From Holdemanella sp. MSK.7.32 (GTDB taxonomy: Bacteria > Bacillota_I > Bacilli_A > Erysipelotrichales > Erysipelotrichaceae): a DNA stretch of 35,935 bases. The translations under genes and the position numbers were made by a program. The stretch's first letter is position 1. Every line of letters begins with the position of its first letter. The notes beneath the pieces are model-generated. The model had not been told where the DNA came from. It worked only from the letters and a program-made list of their open reading frames with translations, and searched no databases. The stretch spans positions 1-35,935 of the forward strand of contig NZ_JANFYN010000024.1 in NCBI RefSeq assembly GCF_024460475.1, read 5' to 3'. Shown here piece after piece: positions 16,244-23,983 of this stretch.

Positions 16244-17506
16244 CTACTTCTCTAAAGCTTGTTCTTTTTGTAGCTCTTCTTTCTCCATCATCTTGAAGAA
16301 TGGATAATAGAATACAGTTTGTAGAATTAACAACACAAATACTAGGGCTACAGCCTTCCAATCTAATGTCATTAAGAATGCACTTACTCCTGGAGGCAAG
16401 AATCCTGGAGGATTGGCAATTGGTTTACCGACTAAGCCTAAATTCATTGTTAAATATACAATTGTTGTACAGATCAATGGTCCGAACACAAATGGAATAA
16501 ACATAAATGGATTCAAGATAATTGGTGTACCAAAAATTAATGGTTCATTGATTCCAAACAAGCTTGGAATAATAGATACTTTACCTACTGAATTCAATGA
16601 TTTTGCCTTTGATCTCATCATTAAAATATTTAATCCTAATGTTAAACCAGATCCTGATACACATAATATACCATAGAATAATCCAAACGTGAAAATATGT
16701 TGAACAGGTTGTCCTGCCGTATAAGCTGCAATATTTTCAGCGGCATACGCAATCGCAAAAGTTGCCCATACAGCCGAAGTAATACTTGGTCCATGTAATC
16801 CAAAGAACCATAATAACTGAGTTAAGAACATCACAATCAATAAAGCTGGTAGTGTATCCATGCCTGTTATAGCTGGTGCTAATACATTCATGATCAATTG
16901 TGGGAATGCAACACCACCAAAAGTCAATGAAAGATTTGCGATTGCAACGGCAATAATTGTATTCAATACTAATGGTACTAAGGCCGCAAAGCTATCTTGT
17001 ACCATTGGTGGTACACTTTCTGGCATTTTAATATACCATTTGTGTTCGTAACAAATATGATAAATTTCAACTGTAAATAGAGCTGCAACAATACCAGTAA
17101 ATAATCCAGTAGATCCTAAATAAGATGTATTTAATTGACCATCTTTAACTACAGCACAAAGAATAAAGAATACAACTAAAGCTGTAACAGCAGGTTGACT
17201 TCCTTTTAAATCATATTTTTCAGACAAAGTCTTCGCAATAAAATATGTTGCATATACTGCAAGCATATCGTTTGTGAATGCAGATGCATATGTCAACACG
17301 CCCATATTCGCACTTAAGAAATCATAAACAGGTCCACTTCCCAAAAGGTTGGCAATACCTAAGAAAATAGTACAGAATGAACCAATGATAATAATAGGTA
17401 TTGAAGCAACGATTCCATCTTTGATAGCTTGAATGTGTTTTTGTTGTTCAAGCTTGTTCGCAATTGGCATCAAATACTTCATCAGTACGTTTTGAATTTT
17501 TTCCAT
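16244..17506 (-). CDS. PTS lactose/cellobiose-type IIC permease
   Basis: This 420-aa membrane component carries out beta-glucoside (cellobiose-like) uptake with phosphorylation. About ten transmembrane segments are visible, with the family signature FGINEPLIFGTPIILNP and the N-terminal IKDGIVASIPIIIIGS. The open frame extends to 17527, but GAGGAGAG lies five bases before the ATG at 17506 (MEKIQNVLMKYLMP), which is the expected N-terminus. It is first in the operon IIC, regulator, GH4, IIB, IIA, and two paralogous proteins. Confidence 0.95.
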   Translation of the reverse strand: MEKIQNVLMKYLMPIANKLEQQKHIQAIKDGIVASIPIIIIGSFCTIFLGIANLLGSGPVYDFLSANMGVLTYASAFTNDMLAVYATYFIAKTLSEKYDLKGSQPAVTALVVFFILCAVVKDGQLNTSYLGSTGLFTGIVAALFTVEIYHICYEHKWYIKMPESVPPMVQDSFAALVPLVLNTIIAVAIANLSLTFGGVAFPQLIMNVLAPAITGMDTLPALLIVMFLTQLLWFFGLHGPSITSAVWATFAIAYAAENIAAYTAGQPVQHIFTFGLFYGILCVSGSGLTLGLNILMMRSKAKSLNSVGKVSIIPSLFGINEPLIFGTPIILNPFMFIPFVFGPLICTTIVYLTMNLGLVGKPIANPPGFLPPGVSAFLMTLDWKAVALVFVLLILQTVFYYPFFKMMEKEELQKEQALEK

Positions 17507-17523
17507 TTTCGCTCTCCTCGTAT

Positions 17524-17546
17524 ACAATTTTTGTCGACCAAATTGT
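17524..17546 (-). promoter_or_regulatory. inverted repeat between promoter and IIC start
   Basis: ACAATTT-N9-AAATTGT lies downstream of the -10 box and 18 bases before the IIC start codon, a position suited to a repressor site. The binding protein is unknown. Confidence 0.35.
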
Positions 17547-17553
17547 TAACTAT

Positions 17554-17582
17554 ATATTAAATATAAACAGAACAATTCTCAA
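17554..17582 (-). promoter_or_regulatory. promoter of the beta-glucoside PTS operon
   Basis: On the minus strand, TTGAGA (17582-17577), 17 bases and TAATAT (17559-17554), directly upstream of the IIC gene. Confidence 0.65.
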
Positions 17583-17590
17583 ATCTTCTT

Positions 17591-17609
17591 TTTCCACTTT
17601 AAGCGGAAA
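17591..17609 (-). promoter_or_regulatory. palindromic activator site, CelR/LicR-like
   Basis: TTTCC-ACTTTAAGC-GGAAA is a near-perfect palindrome (TTTCCnCTTnAAGnGGAAA) placed eight bases upstream of the -35 box, where an activator should bind. The arms agree with those of the streptococcal CelR operator (TTTCC...GGAAA), and a CelR/LicR-type regulator is encoded in the operon. Confidence 0.6.
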
Positions 17610-17611
17610 CT

Positions 17612-17637
17612 AAAAAAAAGCCACCATAAAGGTGGCT
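17612..17637 (-). terminator. terminator downstream of the Rpn-like gene
   Basis: AGCCACC-TTTAT-GGTGGCT is followed by TTTTTTT on the minus strand. It ends transcription of the Rpn-like gene before the PTS promoter region. The TAG that would end the restored Rpn-like frame lies at the foot of this stem (17636-17638). Confidence 0.9.
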
Positions 17638-17764
17638 ACAAAATCAAATTCATAATTTCTTCTTCACTTTTAGATACAGACTTCGCAACTTGAGATACGC
17701 TCATACCATTTGAAAGCATGGTTTGGATCATCAATGTCATTTCTTGATTCATTTGCGCAATCTT

Positions 17765-18610
17765 TTAATCTGATTCGTTTGCACGTTTATTTGCTTCTTG
17801 TACTTTTTTATTTGCTTCCTCTAATCGTTTATTCGCTTCCTCTAATCGTTTTTGAGCTTCCTCTAATCGTTTATTCGCTTCCTCTAATCGTTTATTCGCT
17901 TCCTCTAATCGTTTATTCGCTTTCTTTAATCGTTTATGAGCTTCTTCAAATTCAAGTTTTAGTTCATTTTCTTGTTGTATTCTAAAGTCTTCAATCCATT
18001 TTGTCCAACAATCATTCGATATGGTTTCTACTCGTTTTTCTACCGTTTGAATTACTTCATCATTTTCTATCATCTTAGTTTTACCATTATCACGACAATT
18101 CAAAAAGTAATATACCATTTTTTCTTTATCATTCATCTGATCATAAGACTTATCTAAATTTTGTGTTGAATACACAGATATTTTCAACATGCCATCCGGA
18201 AAAAGCAAAATACCATTATCATTTCTAAATTGAAGATCTATTTCAAATTCACATTCCTTACCATCATAGAACGCAATGACTTGACATGGGTTTAAATCAT
18301 ATTCTTCCTGTGATCCAAACAACCTCATAAGATAATATTCAGATAAGCGATGTAATTTGATTATATTTTGATCTATCAGAATAGCTAGTTTCATCTTGGT
18401 GTTGTCGTCAAATTCTACAAAAACTTCAAGTATTGGATCAACCCCCACATTCGTTACATGTACATTCACCACCTTTCTTTCCAAAAATACCGTGAGTAAT
18501 GATTTTAAGGCATCGTTTGCCTCCTTACAATCTTCGCCAAACACATACTTAAAGGCGAAATCATTTAATAAATTTGCGCTACGCATGAGCACCTCATTTC
18601 TAGTAGGCAT
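17765..18610 (-). CDS. Rpn/PD-(D/E)XK transposase-family protein with coiled-coil repeats; C-terminal tail cut off by a stop
   Basis: The opening LLNDFAFKYVFGED and the segment LHRLSEYYLMRLFGSQEEY match the Rpn/PDDEXK transposase-like family, which is linked to recombination and DNA cleavage. The expected catalytic strand is poorly conserved (KLAILIDQN in place of an ExQ motif). Residues about 215-275 form a coiled coil of heptads KRLEEAN encoded by a 21-bp tandem repeat. After the TAA at 17765 the same frame continues for about 42 codons, including MNQEMTLMIQTMLSNGMSVS and KSEEEIMNLIL, to a TAG at 17636. This is the C-terminal tail usual for the family, so a nonsense mutation is likely. A start at 18586 (MRSANLLND, preceded by GAGGT) is better supported than 18610. 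Confidence 0.75.
   Translation of the reverse strand: MPTRNEVLMRSANLLNDFAFKYVFGEDCKEANDALKSLLTVFLERKVVNVHVTNVGVDPILEVFVEFDDNTKMKLAILIDQNIIKLHRLSEYYLMRLFGSQEEYDLNPCQVIAFYDGKECEFEIDLQFRNDNGILLFPDGMLKISVYSTQNLDKSYDQMNDKEKMVYYFLNCRDNGKTKMIENDEVIQTVEKRVETISNDCWTKWIEDFRIQQENELKLEFEEAHKRLKKANKRLEEANKRLEEANKRLEEAQKRLEEANKRLEEANKKVQEANKRANESD
17800..17945 (-). repeat. 21-bp tandem repeat coding for KRLEEAN heptads
   Basis: The unit TTCGCTTCCTCTAATCGTTTA (plus strand) recurs about seven times with small changes at the ends. Each unit is one heptad, so unit gain or loss would lengthen or shorten the coiled coil without changing the frame. Confidence 0.85.
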
Positions 18611-18671
18611 TTCCTACATACTCATATACGTAAAAAAATGCACTTTTTCTAATAAATTTTAATTTTTGCGC

Positions 18672-18693
18672 AAAAAAAGCGCCTTTCGACGCT
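18672..18693 (-). terminator. terminator of the HAD/rpi operon
   Basis: On the minus strand AGCG-TCGAAAGG-CGCT is followed by TTTTTTT. The stem begins at the stop codon of the HAD gene. Confidence 0.75.
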
Positions 18694-19465
18694 AAATCCA
18701 TTCCATTTTCTTACAAATATTATAAATTCCATCATCCACATTAGCATCTGTGACTAAAGTTGCGATATTCTTTAATTCCTGACACGCATTTCCCATCGCA
18801 ACACTTGTCCATTGTGGATCAAACATCACCTTATCATTGGTGTCATCCCCAAAGACAACCACATCTTTTAAATCACCACCAATATGCTGCATCATATCTA
18901 GAATACCTTGATGCTTAGCATCATATTGAAACATTAAATAATCTGGCACAAAACGCATATTTCCTAATGTATCCTTTAAAGTCAATTCGGATTCTTTCTC
19001 TTTAGGGATTGAGATATACATTTTATAGATTACATCCAATGCATCTACATCTAAGTTCTCATCATAAATATATTCCGTTGGTTCCTTACGATCACCCACT
19101 TGATTTTGGAATGTATGATCCTTTGTATATACCTTAATCGAATCGTCTAGCGCAAATAAAACGCCATATCCTAAAGATAGTGCTTGGTTGGCAATTGCCT
19201 TTGATTTTTCTAAATCCAAAGGAATATTTTGAATCAATTCATCATTTATGACTAATCCGCCACCACCGCAACAAACCATATCATGTAAACCCACACTCTC
19301 CATAAAATTACGTGCTTTATAGTGTGCACGACCTGTCGCAATAGCTACAAAATGACCTGCCTTTTGAAGCTCATTCAAGGCTAGCTGTGCACTGGGTACA
19401 ATTTTGCCCGTCGATTTATCTGTAAGTGTTCCATCTATGTCAAAGAAAAAGTATTTTTTATTCAT
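18692..19465 (-). CDS. HAD-superfamily sugar phosphatase, Cof type
   Basis: This 257-aa Cof/IIB-subfamily HAD phosphatase has motif I FFDIDGTLTD with nucleophile Asp9 and acid Asp11, motif II in IATGR (Thr), a cap domain (about 80-185), and motif IV VVFGDDTNDKVMF. It probably dephosphorylates a sugar phosphate or a related metabolite. Substrate cannot be read from the sequence. Its ATG overlaps the end of the broken oxidoreductase gene by eight bases, placing it last in the rpiR-rpiA operon. Confidence 0.9.
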   Translation of the reverse strand: MNKKYFFFDIDGTLTDKSTGKIVPSAQLALNELQKAGHFVAIATGRAHYKARNFMESVGLHDMVCCGGGGLVINDELIQNIPLDLEKSKAIANQALSLGYGVLFALDDSIKVYTKDHTFQNQVGDRKEPTEYIYDENLDVDALDVIYKMYISIPKEKESELTLKDTLGNMRFVPDYLMFQYDAKHQGILDMMQHIGGDLKDVVVFGDDTNDKVMFDPQWTSVAMGNACQELKNIATLVTDANVDDGIYNICKKMEWI

Positions 19466-20427
19466 ATTTACCCCACACTTTCTGTACTTGAGTTAACACA
19501 TCCCTCACATCTTGAATATATTCTAAATTTTGTTCCCCACTCAAGTTCGTAACATATTCTTCCATATCTCGAATTTCATAATTTAGTGCCAAACTACTTT
19601 CTCCACAAGTAATCTGATCTGTATGTCAATCACTCGTATATGTAACGGTTGCATGATCCGCTCTAGGAAAATTATACACCTCAACATCCCCATTCTCACA
19701 TGCCATCAAACCTCTTTTGGTTGCTAAGCACGCATTGTCAAAGAAATTATCACAATCTCCATATCTTTATTCTGAAGTAAGATACCACTTGATTCATCCA
19801 CACCCGTTTCAAGAGGTGTCATCGTTGTTAATGATGTATTAGGCTTACTTGTCATAAACCAACGCGCAAAACTTACGGCATACACACCAATATCAAGTAG
19901 AGCACCACCAGCTAGGTTCGGATTAAAGAATCGATTGTTCACATCATATTCTTTAAAGTTACCAAAATTGACTTGAACCATCTTCACTGGACCTAAACAA
20001 TTGGATGAAATTACTTTTTTTACTCTTTAAATAAAGGCATATGAAATAGGGTAACCCCATCACTGATTGCCAAATGCCTTTCTTTGACAATTTCAACACA
20101 CTCTTCCAATTCGTCCGAATTTATAATTATAGCCTTCTCACTAAAGACATGTTTATTATGCAACAAAGCATCCTTCATAATTTCATAATGCGAGTTATGC
20201 GGAGTCGCATTATAGACAATATCAATATTTCCATCTTTAAACATAGCTTGATAATTTTCATACACATGTTTAATTGAAAATTCTTCGAAAAACTTTTTAG
20301 TGGAACTATAATGACCAGAAGCCACACCATAAACACCAACATCTTCTTGAATCAAAGCATTGGCCATATCATGCGCAATCCAGCCAGGACCAACAATTTC
20401 CCGATTATAATGAATGAAATTCTCCAT
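19458..20427 (-). pseudogene. Gfo/Idh/MocA-family oxidoreductase, broken
   Basis: The conserved protein can be followed across the whole stretch in three frames. The N-terminal Rossmann part has IVGPGWIAHDMANAL and NATPHNSHYEI; the middle has NRFFNPNLAGGALLDIGVYA; the C-terminal part has NFPRADHATVTYTSD and ends KVWGKYE. I count at least four lesions: one base lost near 20,015-20,022 (frame shift after LFKE), a TAG at 19,724, one base lost in an A-tract at 19,715-19,718, and a TGA at 19,627 where Trp is expected. An intact enzyme would be an NAD(P)-dependent sugar dehydrogenase of about 320 aa. Its place between rpiA and a HAD phosphatase suggests a former role in sugar metabolism. Confidence 0.88.
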
Positions 20428-21079
20428 CCTTTTCCTTTTTGAATACACCCATATCATTCACTAGAATCATACCTGTCAATATATCCACAAATAAACTTGT
20501 ATCGACAATACCAGGCATCATCAACAAGGTTTGATTCAACAAATGAATATCTTCTACATTTTTGAAGTACACATCGAATAAGATATTCCCTTCATCACTA
20601 ATGAGAAAACCATCTTTATTTGAAGCGCTACGCCATTCAACAATCCCATTTAATTCTTCTAATTTCTTTTTCACAATACTATATGCTTTAGGTAATACTT
20701 CCACTACAACAGGCACTTGAAATGCCAAAGTCTCATGAAATTTAGTTTCATCAACCAATACAATATATTCATCGGCCATGGACGCAATAATTTTTTCTTG
20801 CGTATGAATACCACCACCGCTTTTTAAAGCATTCAAATGTGAATCTACCTCATCACATCCATCAAAAGCAATATCAACATGATCCACATATTGTGTATTC
20901 AATACAGTTAATCCTTCTTTTTGGGCTTTTAAAGCTGTTTTTGCAGAAGGTGTAACCACTTGAATATCTTTATCCTTTACATAATCAATCAAATATTGAA
21001 TGGTACTGCCACCGCCTAGGCCTACAACCATTCCATCCTTCACTAATATTGATGCATACAATGCACATTTCTTTTTCAT
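20405..21079 (-). CDS. rpiA: ribose-5-phosphate isomerase A
   Basis: This 224-aa RpiA interconverts ribose-5-phosphate and ribulose-5-phosphate. The phosphate loop GLGGGSTIQYL, the catalytic DGCDEVD (both Asp present) and KSGGGIHTQEK, with the catalytic Lys and Glu, are in place. The open frame begins at 21097, but GGTGGTG before the ATG at 21079 (MKKKCALYAS) makes that the likelier start. It lies downstream of an RpiR-family regulator, with its own promoter in between, and overlaps the broken oxidoreductase gene. Confidence 0.95.
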   Translation of the reverse strand: MKKKCALYASILVKDGMVVGLGGGSTIQYLIDYVKDKDIQVVTPSAKTALKAQKEGLTVLNTQYVDHVDIAFDGCDEVDSHLNALKSGGGIHTQEKIIASMADEYIVLVDETKFHETLAFQVPVVVEVLPKAYSIVKKKLEELNGIVEWRSASNKDGFLISDEGNILFDVYFKNVEDIHLLNQTLLMMPGIVDTSLFVDILTGMILVNDMGVFKKEKDGEFHSL

Positions 21080-21095
21080 AATCATCACCACCTTC

Positions 21096-21142
21096 AATAT
21101 ATCATGTAATTTATTTTCGTCAATAAATACTTTATGTAATTT
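21096..21142 (-). promoter_or_regulatory. rpiA promoter with direct repeats
   Basis: On the minus strand TTGACG (21123-21118), 16 bases and TATATT (21101-21096). Two copies of ATGTAATTT (plus strand 21104-21112 and 21134-21142), exactly 30 bases apart, flank the -35 box and could be contacts for the adjacent RpiR-family regulator. Confidence 0.45.
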
Positions 21143-21166
21143 TAATTCATACGCAAAAAAGAAGAA

Positions 21167-21997
21167 CTATACCTTCAAAGAAGCATATAATTCTTCACAT
21201 TGACTGATTCGATCATAACTATCTGTGCGTTCATTCGTTAAAAATAAATATAAAATTTCAATGACGGTCGCCACAGAAATTCTTGAAAAACAAAACTCAT
21301 TTAAAAAGAGCTTTTCACGCGTCGAAGTCTGAATATGATATACACATTCTTTGGCAACAACTGAATCCTCGTTATTCGTAATTCCAATCGTAGGTACACC
21401 TCGCTTCTTCATTTCTTGACATACCGCTAAAACTTGACTACTTTCTCCACTATTTGAGATTGCGATGACTACATCATTCGAATCAAGACCAAGCGCATAA
21501 GAAGCTTGATTTTCCCAAATAGTAGATGTAAAGGTTAAAATACCAATTTCATTAAATTTAAACATACAGTCAAGTGCCACTGGAATCGTATTTCCCACGG
21601 CACACACAAGTACGTGTTTAGCATTTTGAATCAAAGAAAGAATCACACTCAATTGATTCACATCTATATTACGAATTGTAGCCGTAAGTTCTGAAATCTT
21701 ATTGGAAAGAATGGTTTCTAAAGAACCTGAAATATCACTTGTAGAAATGGTGTTTGATTTTTGTTTGATTTCATTGACACAATCCCTAGCCAAATTCACC
21801 TTTAAATGATGGAAACTATCCATCTTACATTTTCTGGCAAATCGCGAAACACTCGCCTGCGAAGTATTACATGCTTGAGCAAGCTGTTTAATTGTCATAT
21901 TCACCACATCTTTTGGATGTTGGATAATATAATCTGCAATTTTCTTTTCGGAATCAAAAAAAGAATTATAATGTCCATGAATTGTATCGAGTATCAT
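21167..21997 (-). CDS. RpiR-family transcriptional regulator (HTH + SIS)
   Basis: This 276-aa regulator has an N-terminal HTH (about 1-77, with MTIKQLAQACNTSQASVSRF) and a C-terminal SIS domain (about 115-245). The SIS domain contains VLVCAVGNTIPVALD and VVIAISNSGESSQVL, which bind phosphosugars. It probably senses a pentose or hexose phosphate and controls rpiA and the following genes. The frame is preceded by an extended -10 box (TGATAATAT) and by GGTGGTG as ribosome binding site. Confidence 0.92.
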   Translation of the reverse strand: MILDTIHGHYNSFFDSEKKIADYIIQHPKDVVNMTIKQLAQACNTSQASVSRFARKCKMDSFHHLKVNLARDCVNEIKQKSNTISTSDISGSLETILSNKISELTATIRNIDVNQLSVILSLIQNAKHVLVCAVGNTIPVALDCMFKFNEIGILTFTSTIWENQASYALGLDSNDVVIAISNSGESSQVLAVCQEMKKRGVPTIGITNNEDSVVAKECVYHIQTSTREKLFLNEFCFSRISVATVIEILYLFLTNERTDSYDRISQCEELYASLKV

Positions 21998-22023
21998 ATA
22001 ATCACCACCACTTCTATATTATC

Positions 22024-22050
22024 AAAAAAGAGATCAAATTACTTGATCTC
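22024..22050 (-). terminator. purA terminator
   Basis: GAGATCAA-N5-TTGATCTC is followed by TTTTTTG on the minus strand; the purA stop lies inside the stem. Confidence 0.9.
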
Positions 22051-23319
22051 ATGTACGTAAATATTATTAACACGATCTGGTCCTACAGAAATCATAGAAA
22101 CACGTACGCCAGTAAACTCTTCAATGAAGTGTACATAGTCTAAACATTCCTGAGGCAATTGATCGACTGTAGTCATCTTAGTGATATCTGTCTTCCAACC
22201 TTTGAAAGTTTTATAGATTGGTTTAGCCTTGGCAACATCTGCCTGATCACTAGGAATATAATTATATTCTTTACCATCGATTTCGTATCCAACACAAACC
22301 TTGATTTCATCTAAACCGTCTAATACGTCAATCTTAGTGATAACGATATCTGTTAATCCACTCATTAAGTTTGCGTGTTTTACAGTTAATAGATCCAACC
22401 ATCCACAACGACGAGGACGACCTGTAGTAGCTCCATATTCTCCACCGTGCTCACGAATCCATTCACCTTGTTCATCTAATAATTCAGTAACGAATGGTCC
22501 TTCACCAACACGTGTTGAGTATGCTTTTACTACACCTACAACAGTCTGAATACGACTTGGTGCAATACAAGCACCTGTAGTAACACCTGCACTTGTTGGG
22601 CTTGAAGAAGTTACATATGGATAAGTTCCATAGTTGATATCAAGCATAGCTGCCTGAGCCCCTTCAAACAATACTGTCTTATCTTCATCCAATGCTTCAT
22701 TGACTAAGTGTGTTGTTTCTTGGATCATAGGGACAATACGATCATAAATAGCTTCAAAATCAGCTACCATCTTATCGTAATCCATTGCTTTTCCACCATA
22801 TACGGCAGTAAATAATTTGTTTTTAAAATCTAAACAATCTTTTAAACGAACTTTAAAATGTTCAAAATCTTTAAATTCATGGTAACGAATACCGTGACGA
22901 GCATACTTATCTGCATAACATGGACCAATTCCACGTTTTGTAGTTCCGATTTTATTAGCTGCTGCTTGCTCTTCTAATTCATCTTGATATTGATGATATG
23001 GCATTAACATCTGTGCACGGTCACTAATAATGATGTGTTTAGTTGATAAACCATCTTTTTCTAATTGTTCCATTTCTTTTAATAATACGAATGGGTTACA
23101 AACAACTCCTGGACCAATGATACAAGTTGCTTCTTCATGTAAAACACCACTTGGTAATAAGTGCAATACATGTTTCTTACCATTTACAATGACTGTATGA
23201 CCCGCGTTGTCTCCACCTTGGAAACGAACGATCATATCCGCCTTTTCTGCTAAAACATCGACGATTTTTCCTTTACCCTCATCGCCCCATTGGGTACCTA
23301 CAACTACTTGGCTTGACAT
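22039..23319 (-). CDS. purA: adenylosuccinate synthetase
   Basis: The 426-aa protein is full length. PurA makes adenylosuccinate from IMP, aspartate and GTP, the first committed step to AMP. The N-terminal GTP loop VGTQWGDEGKGKIVD (Asp and Lys catalytic), GGDNAGHTV (IMP site, catalytic His), the QAAMLDINYGTYPYVTSS block and the C-terminal KIDVLDG (GTP base) are all intact. AAGGAGG precedes the ATG. It is transcribed alone from a near-consensus promoter. Confidence 0.99.
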   Translation of the reverse strand: MSSQVVVGTQWGDEGKGKIVDVLAEKADMIVRFQGGDNAGHTVIVNGKKHVLHLLPSGVLHEEATCIIGPGVVCNPFVLLKEMEQLEKDGLSTKHIIISDRAQMLMPYHQYQDELEEQAAANKIGTTKRGIGPCYADKYARHGIRYHEFKDFEHFKVRLKDCLDFKNKLFTAVYGGKAMDYDKMVADFEAIYDRIVPMIQETTHLVNEALDEDKTVLFEGAQAAMLDINYGTYPYVTSSSPTSAGVTTGACIAPSRIQTVVGVVKAYSTRVGEGPFVTELLDEQGEWIREHGGEYGATTGRPRRCGWLDLLTVKHANLMSGLTDIVITKIDVLDGLDEIKVCVGYEIDGKEYNYIPSDQADVAKAKPIYKTFKGWKTDITKMTTVDQLPQECLDYVHFIEEFTGVRVSMISVGPDRVNNIYVHEIK

Positions 23320-23332
23320 AAGAGCCTCCTTT

Positions 23333-23356
23333 TAGGTATGTTCTTTACAATACCTA
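23333..23356 (-). promoter_or_regulatory. hairpin in the purA leader
   Basis: TAGGTAT-N10-ATACCTA forms a seven-pair stem directly ahead of the purA Shine-Dalgarno. It lacks a T-run, so it may stabilise the mRNA or tune translation. No known purine riboswitch or PurBox is visible. Confidence 0.45.
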
Positions 23357-23360
23357 ATTA

Positions 23361-23389
23361 ATTATAAGTAACCCTCATATTATTGTCAA
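23361..23389 (-). promoter_or_regulatory. purA promoter
   Basis: Perfect TTGACA (23389-23384), a 17-base spacer and perfect TATAAT (23366-23361) on the minus strand. Confidence 0.93.
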
Positions 23390-23412
23390 TTGAGATTTTT
23401 TAAAAAAAGAGC

Positions 23413-23441
23413 TTGCACAACCATTTAATTCATGATATCAT
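23413..23441 (+). promoter_or_regulatory. tRNA-Trp promoter
   Basis: TTGCAC (23413-23418), 17 bases, TATCAT (23436-23441), ending 12 bases before the tRNA. It is divergent from purA. Confidence 0.7.
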
Positions 23442-23453
23442 TAACAAGCACTT

Positions 23454-23528
23454 AGGGGTATCGTCCAAAGGCTAAGATAGCGGTCTCCAAAACCGTTGAT
23501 GTGGGTTCGAGTCCTACTACCCCTGCCA
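23454..23528 (+). tRNA. tRNA-Trp, anticodon CCA
   Basis: A 7-bp acceptor stem AGGGGTA/TACCCCT, discriminator G and encoded CCA are visible. The anticodon arm GCGGT-CTCCAAA-ACCGT has anticodon CCA at 34-36, and the T-loop is TTCGAGT. It is the last recognisable core gene before the mobile region. Confidence 0.97.
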
Positions 23529-23561
23529 TTGAGCTTTCTATGCTATACTAATTAAAAAGCG

Positions 23562-23584
23562 TATATATATATATATATATATAT
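23562..23584. repeat. TA dinucleotide tract
   Basis: An uninterrupted (TA)n run of 23 bases begins 33 bases after the tRNA-Trp CCA. It is prone to slippage and, in Bacteria, unusual in such pure form. I see no other function. Confidence 0.8.
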
Positions 23585-23712
23585 TCGTCCAGTTTGAATA
23601 GTTATAGTTGGGATAAAATAAAAGGTAACATTCAAAATTTGGCGATGGCGAACATTGCCTTTTATTTATTTACTAAATTCAAAGTTCTTCAATTTTCAAA
23701 TAACTATCTACC

Positions 23713-23749
23713 GACAGGAAACACTTATGCAGTTTCCTGCTTTTTTTTA
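23713..23749 (+). terminator. terminator after tRNA-Trp
   Basis: CAGGAAAC-N9-GTTTCCTG-C then TTTTTTTT on the plus strand. It overlaps the 3' end of the convergent small gene. Confidence 0.85.
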
Positions 23750-23928
23750 TTCATGTCATCACGTATCAATCGTTTGACATAAGTTTGATATGGAGTTTTC
23801 AAAGATTCTACCCACTCAATTAAATCTGATTCAGTTTTTAAATTAAACTTTAAAGGCTTTTGAATTAGATTGTTTTTGGCATATTCTGCTTCTTTTTCCA
23901 GCTTACGTTGCTTAGCATCATAATTCAT
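23725..23928 (-). CDS. small ribbon-helix-helix-like protein, probably autoregulated
   Basis: This 67-aa protein is rich in charged residues. After a basic helix (1-25), KPLKFNLKTESDLIEWVES looks like a beta-strand followed by a helix, and YQTYVKRLIRDDMNK like a second helix; this is the order of an Arc/CopG ribbon-helix-helix DNA-binding fold. The assignment is by pattern, not by a clear family match. The ATG follows GAGAGGAAAT. Its promoter has a perfect 9+9 palindrome between the -35 and -10 boxes, as expected for a self-repressed small regulator. Such genes are common at the ends of conjugative elements. Confidence 0.6.
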   Translation of the reverse strand: MNYDAKQRKLEKEAEYAKNNLIQKPLKFNLKTESDLIEWVESLKTPYQTYVKRLIRDDMNKKKQETA

Positions 23929-23954
23929 CTTTGTTATTTCCTCTCTACGCTTAT

Positions 23955-23983
23955 ATAATAATGGATACCCATTATTAAGTCAA
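23955..23983 (-). promoter_or_regulatory. promoter with perfect palindromic operator
   Basis: On the minus strand TTGACT (23983-23978), 17 bases and TATTAT (23960-23955). The inverted repeat TAATAATGG-GTAT-CCATTATTA (23956-23977) fills the spacer and the edge of the -10 box, so a bound protein would block RNA polymerase. Confidence 0.75.

Noticed and set aside
17710..17985. Plus-strand frame encoding repeats of LPLIVYS, resembling a hydrophobic membrane protein
   Set aside because: It is the reverse complement of the KRLEEAN coiled-coil coding repeat; no ribosome binding site or family supports it.
23562..23584. The (TA)n tract as an attachment site of the element
   Set aside because: It is a simple repeat with no partner copy or core sequence; serine integrase att sites are longer and less regular.
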